From Roseiarcus sp963794155 (GTDB taxonomy: Bacteria > Pseudomonadota > Alphaproteobacteria > Rhizobiales > Beijerinckiaceae): a DNA stretch of 64,000 nucleotides. Positions 57,130 to 64,000 of this stretch are shown here, in pieces. Position 1 is the first letter of the stretch, and each line of letters opens with the position of its first letter. Where the stretch lies: assembly GCA_963794155.1 (NCBI GenBank), contig CAWCCX010000022.1, forward strand, positions 56,822 to 120,821. Reading direction: 5' to 3'. The notes beneath the pieces are model-generated. The model was not told where the DNA came from and made no database searches. It worked only from the letters and a program-made list of their open reading frames with translations. A program made the position numbers and the translations under genes.

Positions 57130-57600
57130 CGTTATCGGGGAAGGCTGTTACGGCAGGGTGAGATGAGCGAGAACGACGCCCAGTCGCTGCACCGGGGTAG
57201 TGGCGGCAGCACGCACACAAGGAAAGCGCGCGCAACACGGGAAGCCCCAAAGCGTGGTCAGGTCAGGGATGACAGGACCAACCGGACGCCCGTGAGGGAC
57301 AGGCTGGGCGCTCTGGGGTGGCGGAGAGGTTCGTAGTACCGCGGAAACCGGGTAACTCCGGCGGAGGGAAGGGACCTCAGTTCAAGACAGACGCAGAACG
57401 TGGCGAAGGACATGGAGATTGGGCAACCTATCAACTCCACATGATGTTCAGAAGCTGCCGATGGCGTCGCACGCGAAAGACGGCGTGAGGTCTTGTCCGA
57501 GAGCCGGATGCGGGAAATCTGCACGTCCGGTTCGATGAGCGGGGCGTGGAAACGGAGCTACGGTTGAGCCACTAAGGCACCGCCAGACGAAAGGGGCGGC
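57130..57600 (+). mobile_element. Group II intron, 3' part with deleted maturase gene
   Basis: The segment encodes the start of an intron maturase (VVPRKPGNSGGGKGPQFKTD, then DAERGEGHGDWATYQL) and, in a shifted frame, VQKLPMASHAK. It then runs straight into a domain V structure, so the reverse-transcriptase body (normally about 1.2 kb) is missing. It is therefore an ORF-deleted remnant. The 3' end is uncertain, somewhere before the repeat at 57655. It belongs with the 5' part at 55360-55850. Confidence 0.7.
57501..57534 (+). ncRNA. Group II intron domain V
   Basis: This is a 34-nt hairpin, the exact canonical size, starting GAGCCGGATGCGG with the catalytic AGC triad, a GAAA tetraloop and the complementary CCGGTTCG arm. 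Domain V is the most conserved part of group II introns, so this anchors the remnant's identity. Confidence 0.85.
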
Positions 57601-57654
57601 AAACAGACATGCTCGACCTAACGCCACCGCGCCACGTCTCGACTTTACCGATAG

Positions 57655-57862
57655 TGTTGAAAAACTCGGAAATTGAGTGACCGCGAGAATCTCGTTTTCG
57701 CGCCCATAGCGGGATCTAAGCCGGTAGTCGCCACGTCAAGCCATATGGGAGGGTCGCACGCGGCAAAGGCGGCCCGTCCGCCGAACCCCCAAGGAATTTT
57801 CCATCGAGGCTGCCAGCGGTCTTCTGAATTGTGATCGAAGCGAAAATCCGAGTTTTTCAACA
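57655..57862. repeat. ~208-bp MITE-like repeat, copy A
   Basis: The element is bounded by perfect inverted ends TGTTGAAAAACTCGGA (57655-57670) and its complement (57847-57862). It shares most of its length with a second copy in opposite orientation at 59205-59420. It carries no transposase. A short leftward open frame spans it (57645-57932), but both copies share only a diverged reading frame, so it is probably not a functional gene. The ends suggest mobilisation by a DDE transposase elsewhere in the genome, not by the neighbouring IS110-type enzymes. Confidence 0.75.
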
Positions 57863-57871
57863 TCGGGTAAT

Positions 57872-59176
57872 GGGCGGGAGCTCTTCCGCTGAGGCCGATA
57901 GGATCGGCAACGATTCGGAAGAGGAGACCCAATATGGACTATTTTGCTGGCCTCGATATCTCAATGGATGAGAGTCACGTTTGCGTTCTCGACCGCGAAG
58001 GGGTGGTGGTTCGCGAGAGCAAGACAGTATCGACCGCGGAAGCGATCGCCGACGAGTTGGTGAAAGCGCCGAGCTGTAGTCGTATCGTATTCGAGACAGG
58101 TCGAATGACGCCGATCCTATTTCATGGGTTGCGCGAGCTCGGATTTCCCGTGGTCTGCGTCGAGAGCCGACAGGCCTATCAGGCGCTCAAGTCGCTTTCT
58201 ACCCACAAGACCGATCGCAACGACGCTCGGGGACTGGCGCATTTGGCCCGCGCTGGCTTCTTCAAGCCGGTGCATGTGAAGTCGCTGCCGGCCCACGCCG
58301 TCCGCTCGCTGATCAGCGCGCGCAAGAAGCTGGTGGGCCAACGAGTAACCTTGGAAAATCAGATCCGAGGTTTGGCGATCGTGTTCGGAGTCCGCCTCCC
58401 ACGGGCTCTCACCGCCGCCTTCATCGACGAGGCTCTCAAAGCAAGCGAAGGGATCGCGGGTCTTTCCGCCGCCATGCGAGGTTTGATTGCGGCTCGGACT
58501 GCCGTGATGACGGCGGTCGCCGCGATCGACGCCGACATAAGACGCATGACGAGGGCCTCGGCGCCTTGCCGTCGGCTAATGACCATCCCCGGCGTCGGCC
58601 AACTGACCGCTCTGGCCTTTGTAGCCGCAATCGACGATCCATCGCGCATCCGCCGATCCAGAGAGATCGGCGCCTATCTGGGCCTGGTTCCGAGGCGCTA
58701 TCAGTCGGGCGAAGTCGACTACGTCGGCGGCATCTCGAAATGCGGCGACCGACGGGTGCGGACCCTGCTGTATGAAGCCGCCAACGTCATGCTGACCCGC
58801 TACAAGGGCCAGCTCAAACTGAAGGACTGGGCCTTCGCCATCGCCAGGCGATCGACGATGCGCAAGGCGCGGATTGCTCTGGCGCGTCGTCTCGCGATCA
58901 TCATGCATGCCATGTTGCGCGACGGAACCGAGTTCGCACCGGCCTAGGCGGTTTAAGGCCGCAAGCCTAGACAGGAGGCCGCATCCAGCTCCCGCAAGGA
59001 GCGACGCCCGAGGGAGGAAGCAGACGACGGCGCGGATTGTGTTGCAGCGGCTAACTTCTAGCCGACTGCGCTTTCAACCTAGCCGCCCTGCACCCAGCTT
59101 ACCCCATCAAGTGCCGAACGAGCACGCAGAGAACGCAGGCACCCGAAAGCGTCGATACCCGGAAGAGCTCCCGCCC
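57872..59176 (+). mobile_element. IS1111-type insertion sequence (IS110 family)
   Basis: A 16-bp sequence GGGCGGGAGCTCTTCC (57872-57887) is repeated exactly inverted at 59161-59176, flanking a complete transposase gene. Subterminal inverted repeats of this kind define the IS1111 subgroup of IS110. True ends lie a few bases outside. The downstream non-coding part (58948-59160) is much longer than the upstream one (46 bp between repeat and gene), which is where IS1111 members keep the bridge RNA. Confidence 0.8.
57934..58947 (+). CDS. IS1111-type transposase (IS110 family)
   Basis: The 337-residue recombinase starts MDYFAGLDISMDESHVCVLD with the first acidic residue of the DEDD set, then IVFETGRM, VESRQAYQALKSLSTHKTDRNDARGLA (~95), and a Tnp20 domain with MTIPGVGQLTALAFVAAIDDP (~212) and the serine region GGISKCGDRRVRTLLYEAANVM. 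It is intact, so the element may be active. GAGGAGACCC precedes ATG 57934. The two IS110-family proteins in this island are only distantly alike. Confidence 0.93.
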   Translation: MDYFAGLDISMDESHVCVLDREGVVVRESKTVSTAEAIADELVKAPSCSRIVFETGRMTPILFHGLRELGFPVVCVESRQAYQALKSLSTHKTDRNDARGLAHLARAGFFKPVHVKSLPAHAVRSLISARKKLVGQRVTLENQIRGLAIVFGVRLPRALTAAFIDEALKASEGIAGLSAAMRGLIAARTAVMTAVAAIDADIRRMTRASAPCRRLMTIPGVGQLTALAFVAAIDDPSRIRRSREIGAYLGLVPRRYQSGEVDYVGGISKCGDRRVRTLLYEAANVMLTRYKGQLKLKDWAFAIARRSTMRKARIALARRLAIIMHAMLRDGTEFAPA

Positions 59177-59204
59177 TTGACCGATTAGAGAACACAATAC
59201 GTCG

Positions 59205-59420
59205 ATAGTGTTGAAAAACTCGAATTTCCGCATCGATCACAATTCAGGAGACCGCTGGCGGCCTCGGTGAAAAATTCCTTAGGGGGTCGGCGGACCGACC
59301 GGGTTTGCCGCGTGCGACGCTCCTATATGCCCTGCCGTGAGGAGTATCGGCTGAGTTGACGCGACGCCCGCGAAAACGAGATTTTAGCGGTGGCTCAATT
59401 TCCGAGTTTTTCAACACTAT
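59205..59420. repeat. ~216-bp MITE-like repeat, copy B (inverted relative to A)
   Basis: Ends are ATAGTGTTGAAAAACTCG (59205-59222) and its complement (59403-59420). Read on the reverse strand it aligns with copy A over its length with scattered differences; shared internal words include AAATCTCGTTTTCGCG, GTCGCACGCGGCAAA and CTGAATTGTGATCGA. Together with A it flanks the IS1111-type element. The level of difference suggests independent or old insertions. Between 59421 and 59711 no gene is seen. Confidence 0.75.
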
Positions 59421-59711
59421 TCGTCGAACTCAGGCCGTCCGCTTCGCGCAAATAGCGGACATCCGCCAGCGGCTTAGCGAATGGCTAAAATCGACCCTGA
59501 GCGTCGTTATGAGGTTTGCCTCCCCGTCGACGGCGTGTTGGATCGACTTCTCGAGAACGCCATCAGCAAATAGACGGTCGAGGCTGGGCGATTTCGACAT
59601 CAAAGCCCCAGGTCCGCGATCCAGCGTGTGGTTCCTGCGCTGAGTGCTTGATTTTTGCGCGGGTCCGCCATCCATATGGCCGCTGCCGGTTCGGGCATAG
59701 GGCGGTGTCGG

Positions 59712-61208
59712 ATGAGCGCCGAAGATTTGGGCTCTGCGCCTGCTTTTCGTGTGAGCGACCTCATCCGCCATGGCGCGGAGCCGCCTCCGGTCGCGCTCTT
59801 CACGCGCTGGCGCTCTTATCCGTGGCTGATCGTGGGCGTGACCTGTATCGGCGCCTTCATGGGCCAGGTCGACGCGAGCATTGTCCAGCTCGCGCTGCCG
59901 ACCTTGGGACGCGTATTCGACGCCACTCTCGACAGCGTGAGCTGGGTCGCCCTCGGCTATCTTCTCGGCGTCGCAGCGTTCCTGCCGATATTCGCCCAGC
60001 TCTGCCAGATGTTTGGCAGGAAACTGCTCTACATCATCGGCTTTGTGGTGTTCACAGGAGCGAGCGCACTCTGCGGCTTTGCGCCGGATCTCGCCACCCT
60101 GATCGCGTTTCGGTTCTTGCAAGGCTTCGGCGGGGCGATGCTTGGAGCCAACAGCATGGCGCTTGTCGTGACGTCCACGGACAAAAGCCTGCGCGCGCGG
60201 GCGCTCGGCGTGTACGCTGGAGCGCAAGCGGTCGGGATCAGCGCCGGCCCGGTTATCGGAGGCCTGCTCTTGGGGACATTGGGATGGCCTTCGGTGTTCT
60301 GGATCAATGTTCCCTTTGGGCTGCTGGCGGTCGTCTTCGGCTGGTTAGTGCTGCCAATAACAGCACAGCAGAATCGAAACCAAACATTCGACTGGCGCGG
60401 CGGTTTCCTACTCGCGCCCGCATTGGCGTTTGCCGTGCTCGCGCTCAATCAGGTTTCAGCCTGGGGGCCAACCTCGCCAGCGCTTCTCGGTTCGGTCGGC
60501 GCCGCGATCGTGCTCATTTTTCTGTTCCTGAGGCAGGAACACGCGTCGCATTCCCCGATGATCGATCTTGCCCTACTTGATGAGCCGGCATTTCTGGCCG
60601 GAGCGCTTGCCTGCGCTATGTCGTACGCCATGCTCTACGGTATGTTCTTCCTCGCTTCATTCGCGCTTGTGCGTGGCTACGAGGAAAGCGCCATCGCCGC
60701 GGGGCTCAAGCTCGCGATCATTCCAATCAGCCTCGGCGTCGTCGCGCCATTCGCCGGCGCGCTCGCGGACTGGATGGGGACGCAACTCCTCAGCGTCGCT
60801 GGGATGGCGATATGCTTTCTCGCCCTGCTCGCGCTTACAGCGATCGTGATGCAGCCTGTCGCCAATCTCTGGATCGGCTCCCTCGGCCTCATGGCTTTCG
60901 GGGCGGGACTCGGGTTGTTCATTGCGCCAAACAACCACGCGACGATCAATTCGGCGCCGGCCAATCTCTCCGGCGTGGCGGGTAGCCTACTCAATCTGAC
61001 GCGGATCCTCGGAACTGTCGCTGGCGTGGCCAGCGCGTCCGCGGTGCTGTCCTGGCAGTTACAGGTCGCGCGCGGCTCGACCGAGCGCAGGCTGGCGACT
61101 TTTTCACCCCATCATTTTGTCCAGGCCGTGGAGGGAGGACTGATCATGCTTGCGGTCTTCGCCGTAATCGTCGGCGCGATTTCGATGATCCGCAAGCGCC
61201 CAGCCTGA
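59712..61208 (+). CDS. MFS transporter, DHA2 (EmrB/QacA-type) drug exporter
   Basis: This is a 498-residue protein with about 14 predicted spans. A conserved start (FMGQVDASIVQLALPTL, the DHA2 motif D1), motif A-like LCQMFGRKLLYI and motif C GAQAVGISAGPVIGGLL identify the drug:H+ antiporter-2 family. ATG 59712 is preferred to the upstream extension at 59655. No partner membrane-fusion gene (EmrA) or regulator is adjacent, and it follows the mobile island, so it may be acquired. The substrate is unknown. Confidence 0.88.
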   Translation: MSAEDLGSAPAFRVSDLIRHGAEPPPVALFTRWRSYPWLIVGVTCIGAFMGQVDASIVQLALPTLGRVFDATLDSVSWVALGYLLGVAAFLPIFAQLCQMFGRKLLYIIGFVVFTGASALCGFAPDLATLIAFRFLQGFGGAMLGANSMALVVTSTDKSLRARALGVYAGAQAVGISAGPVIGGLLLGTLGWPSVFWINVPFGLLAVVFGWLVLPITAQQNRNQTFDWRGGFLLAPALAFAVLALNQVSAWGPTSPALLGSVGAAIVLIFLFLRQEHASHSPMIDLALLDEPAFLAGALACAMSYAMLYGMFFLASFALVRGYEESAIAAGLKLAIIPISLGVVAPFAGALADWMGTQLLSVAGMAICFLALLALTAIVMQPVANLWIGSLGLMAFGAGLGLFIAPNNHATINSAPANLSGVAGSLLNLTRILGTVAGVASASAVLSWQLQVARGSTERRLATFSPHHFVQAVEGGLIMLAVFAVIVGAISMIRKRPA

Positions 61209-61275
61209 GGCGCGAACTCGGCCTCACCACCGCCCGCTCTCTTTGCTATAACCCCTCCAACCTTGGAGGCTCCCC

Positions 61276-61413
61276 ATGAAACTCGCTGATCCTTCGCTCC
61301 TCAAAGACAGATGTCTCCTCGATGGAAAACGGGTTGGGGAGGGGTCTCGCCCGATCGCCAACCCCGCGACCGGCGCGGTCCCCGCCAAGACTCCACGCTT
61401 CGGCCGGCCATAG
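61276..61413 (+). pseudogene. N-terminal fragment of succinate-semialdehyde dehydrogenase
   Basis: Behind a strong GGAGG site, ATG 61276 opens a 45-codon frame (MKLADPSLLKDRCLLDG, then GSRPIANPATGAVPAKTPRFG) that matches only the first residues of GabD-type dehydrogenases and ends at TAG 61413. The rest of the gene is missing. The ribosome-binding site and start survive, so a short peptide might be made, but no enzyme. Confidence 0.7.
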
Positions 61414-61643
61414 ATCGCGAGGAAGCAATACGCCGGCTGAACGACGCGCAGATCGCCTGGGCGCGGTTCTCGGAAGTCCGCGACCTCATTCACCATCCGG
61501 CTCTGCGCCGAGTGGCCGTCCGACTGGCCTACGGCATCGCCGCCCGGCGAATCGTGCGCCACCTGGAGCGGGCCGGGTTTGTGGTCATGAAGAAGCCGCC
61601 CGTTGGCGGACGTTCGGCGCTTGCGCGGGGTTTTGAGCGCTAG
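61406..61643 (+). pseudogene. Remnant mosaic: CoA-transferase-like fragment and unknown tail
   Basis: In a different frame from the dehydrogenase fragment, IDREEAIRRLNDAQIAWARFSEVRDL and HPALRRVAV resemble the C-terminal part of class III (CaiB/BaiF) CoA-transferases. The frame then reads into AARRIVRHLERAGFVVMKKPPVGG, unlike that family, before TAG 61643. It looks like joined fragments left by deletions. No complete gene is present between the exporter and the PEP-CTERM gene. Confidence 0.5.
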
Positions 61644-62284
61644 CGGCTACGGAACGCCCAGCGTGAGGTCCGATAGCCCGCAAACCCGAGGCCAGCGAAG
61701 CCGGTCAGCATGAGCACCCAGGTTGACGGCTCGGGCACAGCCTCGCCGAGGGATGTTCCAAAGACTGAGAATTGGAGAGGTTCGGCGGGCCCCGTGCCCC
61801 ACGAGACTCCGCTGTCAGTAGAAGAGAAAAACGGCTGTGAACTGCTCCCGTCATTTAGCCAAGCGACGTTCAGGTCGGGTAACTCGACCACGAGAAAGTA
61901 TTCCGTTGCAATGTGGAGTGGGATCGGCGGGCCGTTGTATGCCTCCTGAACGAAGTCCGCTTGGTTTTGCGGACCCGGCACGTTGACCGTTCCGCTCGTC
62001 CACAGGTTCGCGGCGGGCGCTCCGCCCGCAGTCGACGAGTACAGCGCGATCGACACCGTCTCAGTATCGCCCGAGTTATTTCCGTTCTGGACGAACGCGC
62101 CCGCGCCTAAGAAGTCGAATTCGGCATTTGGCGTGAAGCCTTCCGCAACGAATTCTGGACCTCCAAAGCCACATTTGCAGTCAGAGTTGTTGTAGTTGCT
62201 GAATACCGTAGCTGCCACAGCGGGACTCACGTGGCCGAGCCCTCCGACCAGCGCAAGAGTCGCCATCCGCACGGATTTTCTCAT
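61640..62284 (-). CDS. PEP-CTERM sorting-domain protein
   Basis: The 214-residue secreted protein has a signal peptide (MATLALVGGLGHVSPAVAA), a body rich in Asn, Gly and Ser with beta-strand character (similar to choice-of-anchor domains), and the C-terminal sorting signal AVPEPSTWVLMLTGFAGLGFAGYR followed by basic residues. The signal is cut and anchored by an exosortase, which is not in this window. It is probably an exported surface or exopolysaccharide-associated protein. Confidence 0.88.
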   Translation of the reverse strand: MRKSVRMATLALVGGLGHVSPAVAATVFSNYNNSDCKCGFGGPEFVAEGFTPNAEFDFLGAGAFVQNGNNSGDTETVSIALYSSTAGGAPAANLWTSGTVNVPGPQNQADFVQEAYNGPPIPLHIATEYFLVVELPDLNVAWLNDGSSSQPFFSSTDSGVSWGTGPAEPLQFSVFGTSLGEAVPEPSTWVLMLTGFAGLGFAGYRTSRWAFRSR

Positions 62285-62578
62285 CGCTTAGTCCTCCTAA
62301 CTGCCTAACTGCCGCATCGCGTCATCTGCAACGTTAACGGCCTCCGGCAGGGCGCGCCATAGTGCCGCGGCATCGAGCCATTGCCGCTCAGCGAACCCGC
62401 CCCGCCGGCGGTTTTGACCCTCGCGCGGCTCGCCGCTGCCCGCCAGCCGCAGGATCAGGTCGTCGTCGCTTTCGCCAGGGCGCATGGGACGGCTCGCCGT
62501 ACCGTGCTGTAGCAGGTCTGGATCGGTGTGTTAGTAGGAAGTCCTCCAAGACGAGAAACCATCCGGGAAGGAAAACGC

Positions 62579-62872
62579 ATGCCGATCTACGTCACTCTTT
62601 ACCAGTTCACCGAGAAAGGGATTCACCACGTCAAGGATACGGTCAAACGGTCGGAGGCCTACAGGAAACGAGCCAAGAAGCACGGCGCAACCGTCAAGGA
62701 GACTATCTGGACCCAAGGCGCGCACGACATCGTGACAATTCTCGAGGCCCCCGACGCCGAGACCGCTTCGGCTTTCATCTTGAGCGCGGATGAACTAGGC
62801 AATGTTCGCAGCGAGACCCTGCGCGGCTTCACCGCCGCCGAGATGGAAAAGTTACTGGCTAAGGTCGACTAG
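62579..62872 (+). CDS. GYD-domain protein
   Basis: The 97-residue product from ATG 62579 (site GGAAGG) is a dimeric alpha-beta-barrel type protein with the GYD pattern: YVTLYQFTEKGIHHVKDTVKR near the start, KHGATVKETIWTQGAHDIVTI in the middle and AAEMEKLLAKVD at the end. Members are small cytoplasmic proteins without assigned function. The 294 bp before it (62285-62578) hold no supported gene. Confidence 0.85.
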   Translation: MPIYVTLYQFTEKGIHHVKDTVKRSEAYRKRAKKHGATVKETIWTQGAHDIVTILEAPDAETASAFILSADELGNVRSETLRGFTAAEMEKLLAKVD

Positions 62873-62959
62873 CGACTCTCATCGCAGCAGCAAAGCTCGT
62901 CCGGTGCCCGAGCCTCTTCTGCGCCAGTCGCGGGGCAGCGCGAGTGTAAAATCCGGCGA

Positions 62960-63496
62960 TCAATCCGCGATCGAGACGGCCCTGCGTGTCCTCCGATAGC
63001 CAGCAAAGCCGAGGCCGGCGAAGCCCAGCAGCATCATCGCCCAGGTCGCTGGCTCCGGCGCTTCCCCGGCGGCAACACCGGCGCTCCAGATTGAGGTTTG
63101 GCCCTGATCATCGGCACAGTCAGCGCACCAGCGACCGTCAACCGAGGAAAAGAAAGGGACGCCTTCGCCCACAAGGAATTCAACAGTCGCCGTGGCGGGA
63201 AGGATTGCGGGCAGTGATCCGCTGACCTCTGACACGTCGCCCGCGTCGAGCGAGAAGCTGGTCAGGTTTGACTTGTATGAAAAGCTCACAAAGTTGCTTG
63301 TGTCGATCGGACTGCCGAGACTGTAGTTTTCTAACGTGAGCACGCCGATCCCGTCGCCCGTACAGTCGTCAACGGCGCACGCGCCGGTGAAGGTAAACTC
63401 CGACAAAGTGATCGCAATCAGTGCGTTAGCCGGATCGGCTACCGTTAGGCCAAGAGCCGACAGAAGTACGACGGACAATAGCTGTAAACGATTCAT
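62960..63496 (-). CDS. PEP-CTERM sorting-domain protein (PEPxxWAMM type)
   Basis: The 178-residue exported protein has a signal peptide (LLSVVLLSALGLTVADPANA), an Asp/Ser/Gly-rich beta body with two cysteine pairs (GACAVDDC and WCADCADD) and the C-terminal signal EAPEPATWAMMLLGFAGLGFAGYRR, the PEPxxWAMM variant frequent in alphaproteobacteria. It is the second such gene in 2 kb. It differs from the first outside the sorting tail. The following 231 bp (63497-63727) contain no supported gene. Confidence 0.9.
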   Translation of the reverse strand: MNRLQLLSVVLLSALGLTVADPANALIAITLSEFTFTGACAVDDCTGDGIGVLTLENYSLGSPIDTSNFVSFSYKSNLTSFSLDAGDVSEVSGSLPAILPATATVEFLVGEGVPFFSSVDGRWCADCADDQGQTSIWSAGVAAGEAPEPATWAMMLLGFAGLGFAGYRRTRRAVSIAD

Positions 63497-63727
63497 CTAA
63501 GCCTCCCAAAAAAAATTCAAACAAAGATTCTTAGAAAGTAGCCGGACGGATCAGTTGCCGGACAGCAACGTCATTGCGGTCACACTCAAGATCTTCCGTC
63601 AAGTGGAAAATATAGGTTGGAAACCTCATCGCGATCATGGCTGTAAACAGGCCAATGACAGCTCTATTTCTCAGATCGCGAGGCCGTTGTTCTTGCTCCG
63701 TTCTCGTTGGCGCGGTAGGGTCGCGCC

Positions 63728-64000
63728 ATGCCTCGCGACGGCGCCACCATCCTGACCGACCTCCAAGCGCCGTTCCTGCACCTGGTCTGCGAGCCGGTGC
63801 GGCCGGCGTGGGCGCTACGCCGTGGCTCGGCTCATCTCCGAACGCGGCGACGCAAAGCTGACCGATCTTCTCTCCGCGCTTGCCAACTGTTCGAAGGGGA
63901 CGAATTCGGCGAGCATCTATGATCGTTGCAAGGCACAGTTCGAGGCGACTATTCCGCGCTACCGTCCGATTCCCGGGCCTTATACCAAAGGCCCTGCTGG
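63728..64000 (+). pseudogene. Small zinc-ribbon-like protein, apparent +1 frameshift, cut by window end
   Basis: ATG 63728 opens MPRDGATILTDLQAPFLHLVCEP. The next conserved part CGRRGRYAVARLISERGDAKL, TDLLSALANCSKGTNSAS and IYDRCKAQF is in the following frame. Removing one G from CCGGTGC at 63794-63800 fuses them into CEPCGRRGRY, a C-x2-C knuckle seen in short hypothetical proteins of this order. It runs off the window without a stop. Function is unknown. Confidence 0.65.

Noticed and set aside
57651..59420. Composite transposon formed by the two MITE-like repeats
   Set aside because: The copies differ considerably and no flanking target duplication is visible, so joint mobility is not supported.
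62297..62485. 62-residue leftward open frame before the GYD gene
   Set aside because: No family resemblance, no convincing ribosome-binding site, and composition typical of shadow frames.

Overview
The window reads as a high-GC chromosomal segment from an alphaproteobacterium, most likely of the order Hyphomicrobiales (Rhizobiales). The pointers are the run rho / hemJ / DUF299-type PPDK regulator / maf / aroE / coaE / dnaQ / secB, a fabA-fabB-fabI block, the CtrA-pathway phosphotransferase chpT, and small lineage-restricted families (DUF4167, DUF1134, DUF1491, DUF5330). A species cannot be named from sequence alone.

Layout. 1-2.8 kb: leftward chorismate mutase (cut by the window edge), rho and hemJ. 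2.8-3.28 kb: a non-coding, locally AT-rich segment with DnaA-box-like words between two divergent gene blocks, the expected place for the chromosomal origin. 3.28-6.9 kb: a tightly overlapping rightward operon (PPDK regulator, maf, aroE, coaE, dnaQ). 6.9-11.5 kb: leftward secB, a lytic transglycosylase, fabI, fabB and fabA. 11.7-15 kb: small envelope and conserved proteins, sufE. 15.3-24.4 kb: a Tad/Flp pilus locus (pilA, cpaA, cpaB-F, tadB, tadC). 24.5-33.6 kb: UvrD-type helicase, ilvE, a MarR/response-regulator/histidine-kinase set, thioredoxin, HAD protein, MaoC hydratase, ribF. 33.7-42.3 kb: ileS-lspA, DUF4167, a receiver protein and chpT, cysQ, DUF1134. 42.4-47.5 kb: serC (with a leader RNA), serA, Trm112-like, thioesterase, prmC. 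47.5-55 kb: secA, mutM, recQ, epmA, efp. 55-59.5 kb: a mobile-element island holding a group II intron remnant split by an IS110-family element, a second IS110-family (IS1111-type) element, and two diverged inverted ~210-bp repeats. 59.7-64 kb: accessory genes (MFS exporter, gene fragments, two PEP-CTERM proteins, a GYD protein, a partial zinc-ribbon-like protein).

Six genes look interrupted. fabA has an in-frame TGA at codon 3, fabB an in-frame TAA 57 codons before its natural end, and cpaD, marR, secA and the last gene each carry an apparent single extra base in a two-base run. Since secA cannot plausibly be lost, uncorrected sequence errors are the simplest joint explanation, although the fab lesions could be real. 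No complete novel defence or biosynthetic system was found. The most unusual structure is the layered 55-59.5 kb island.
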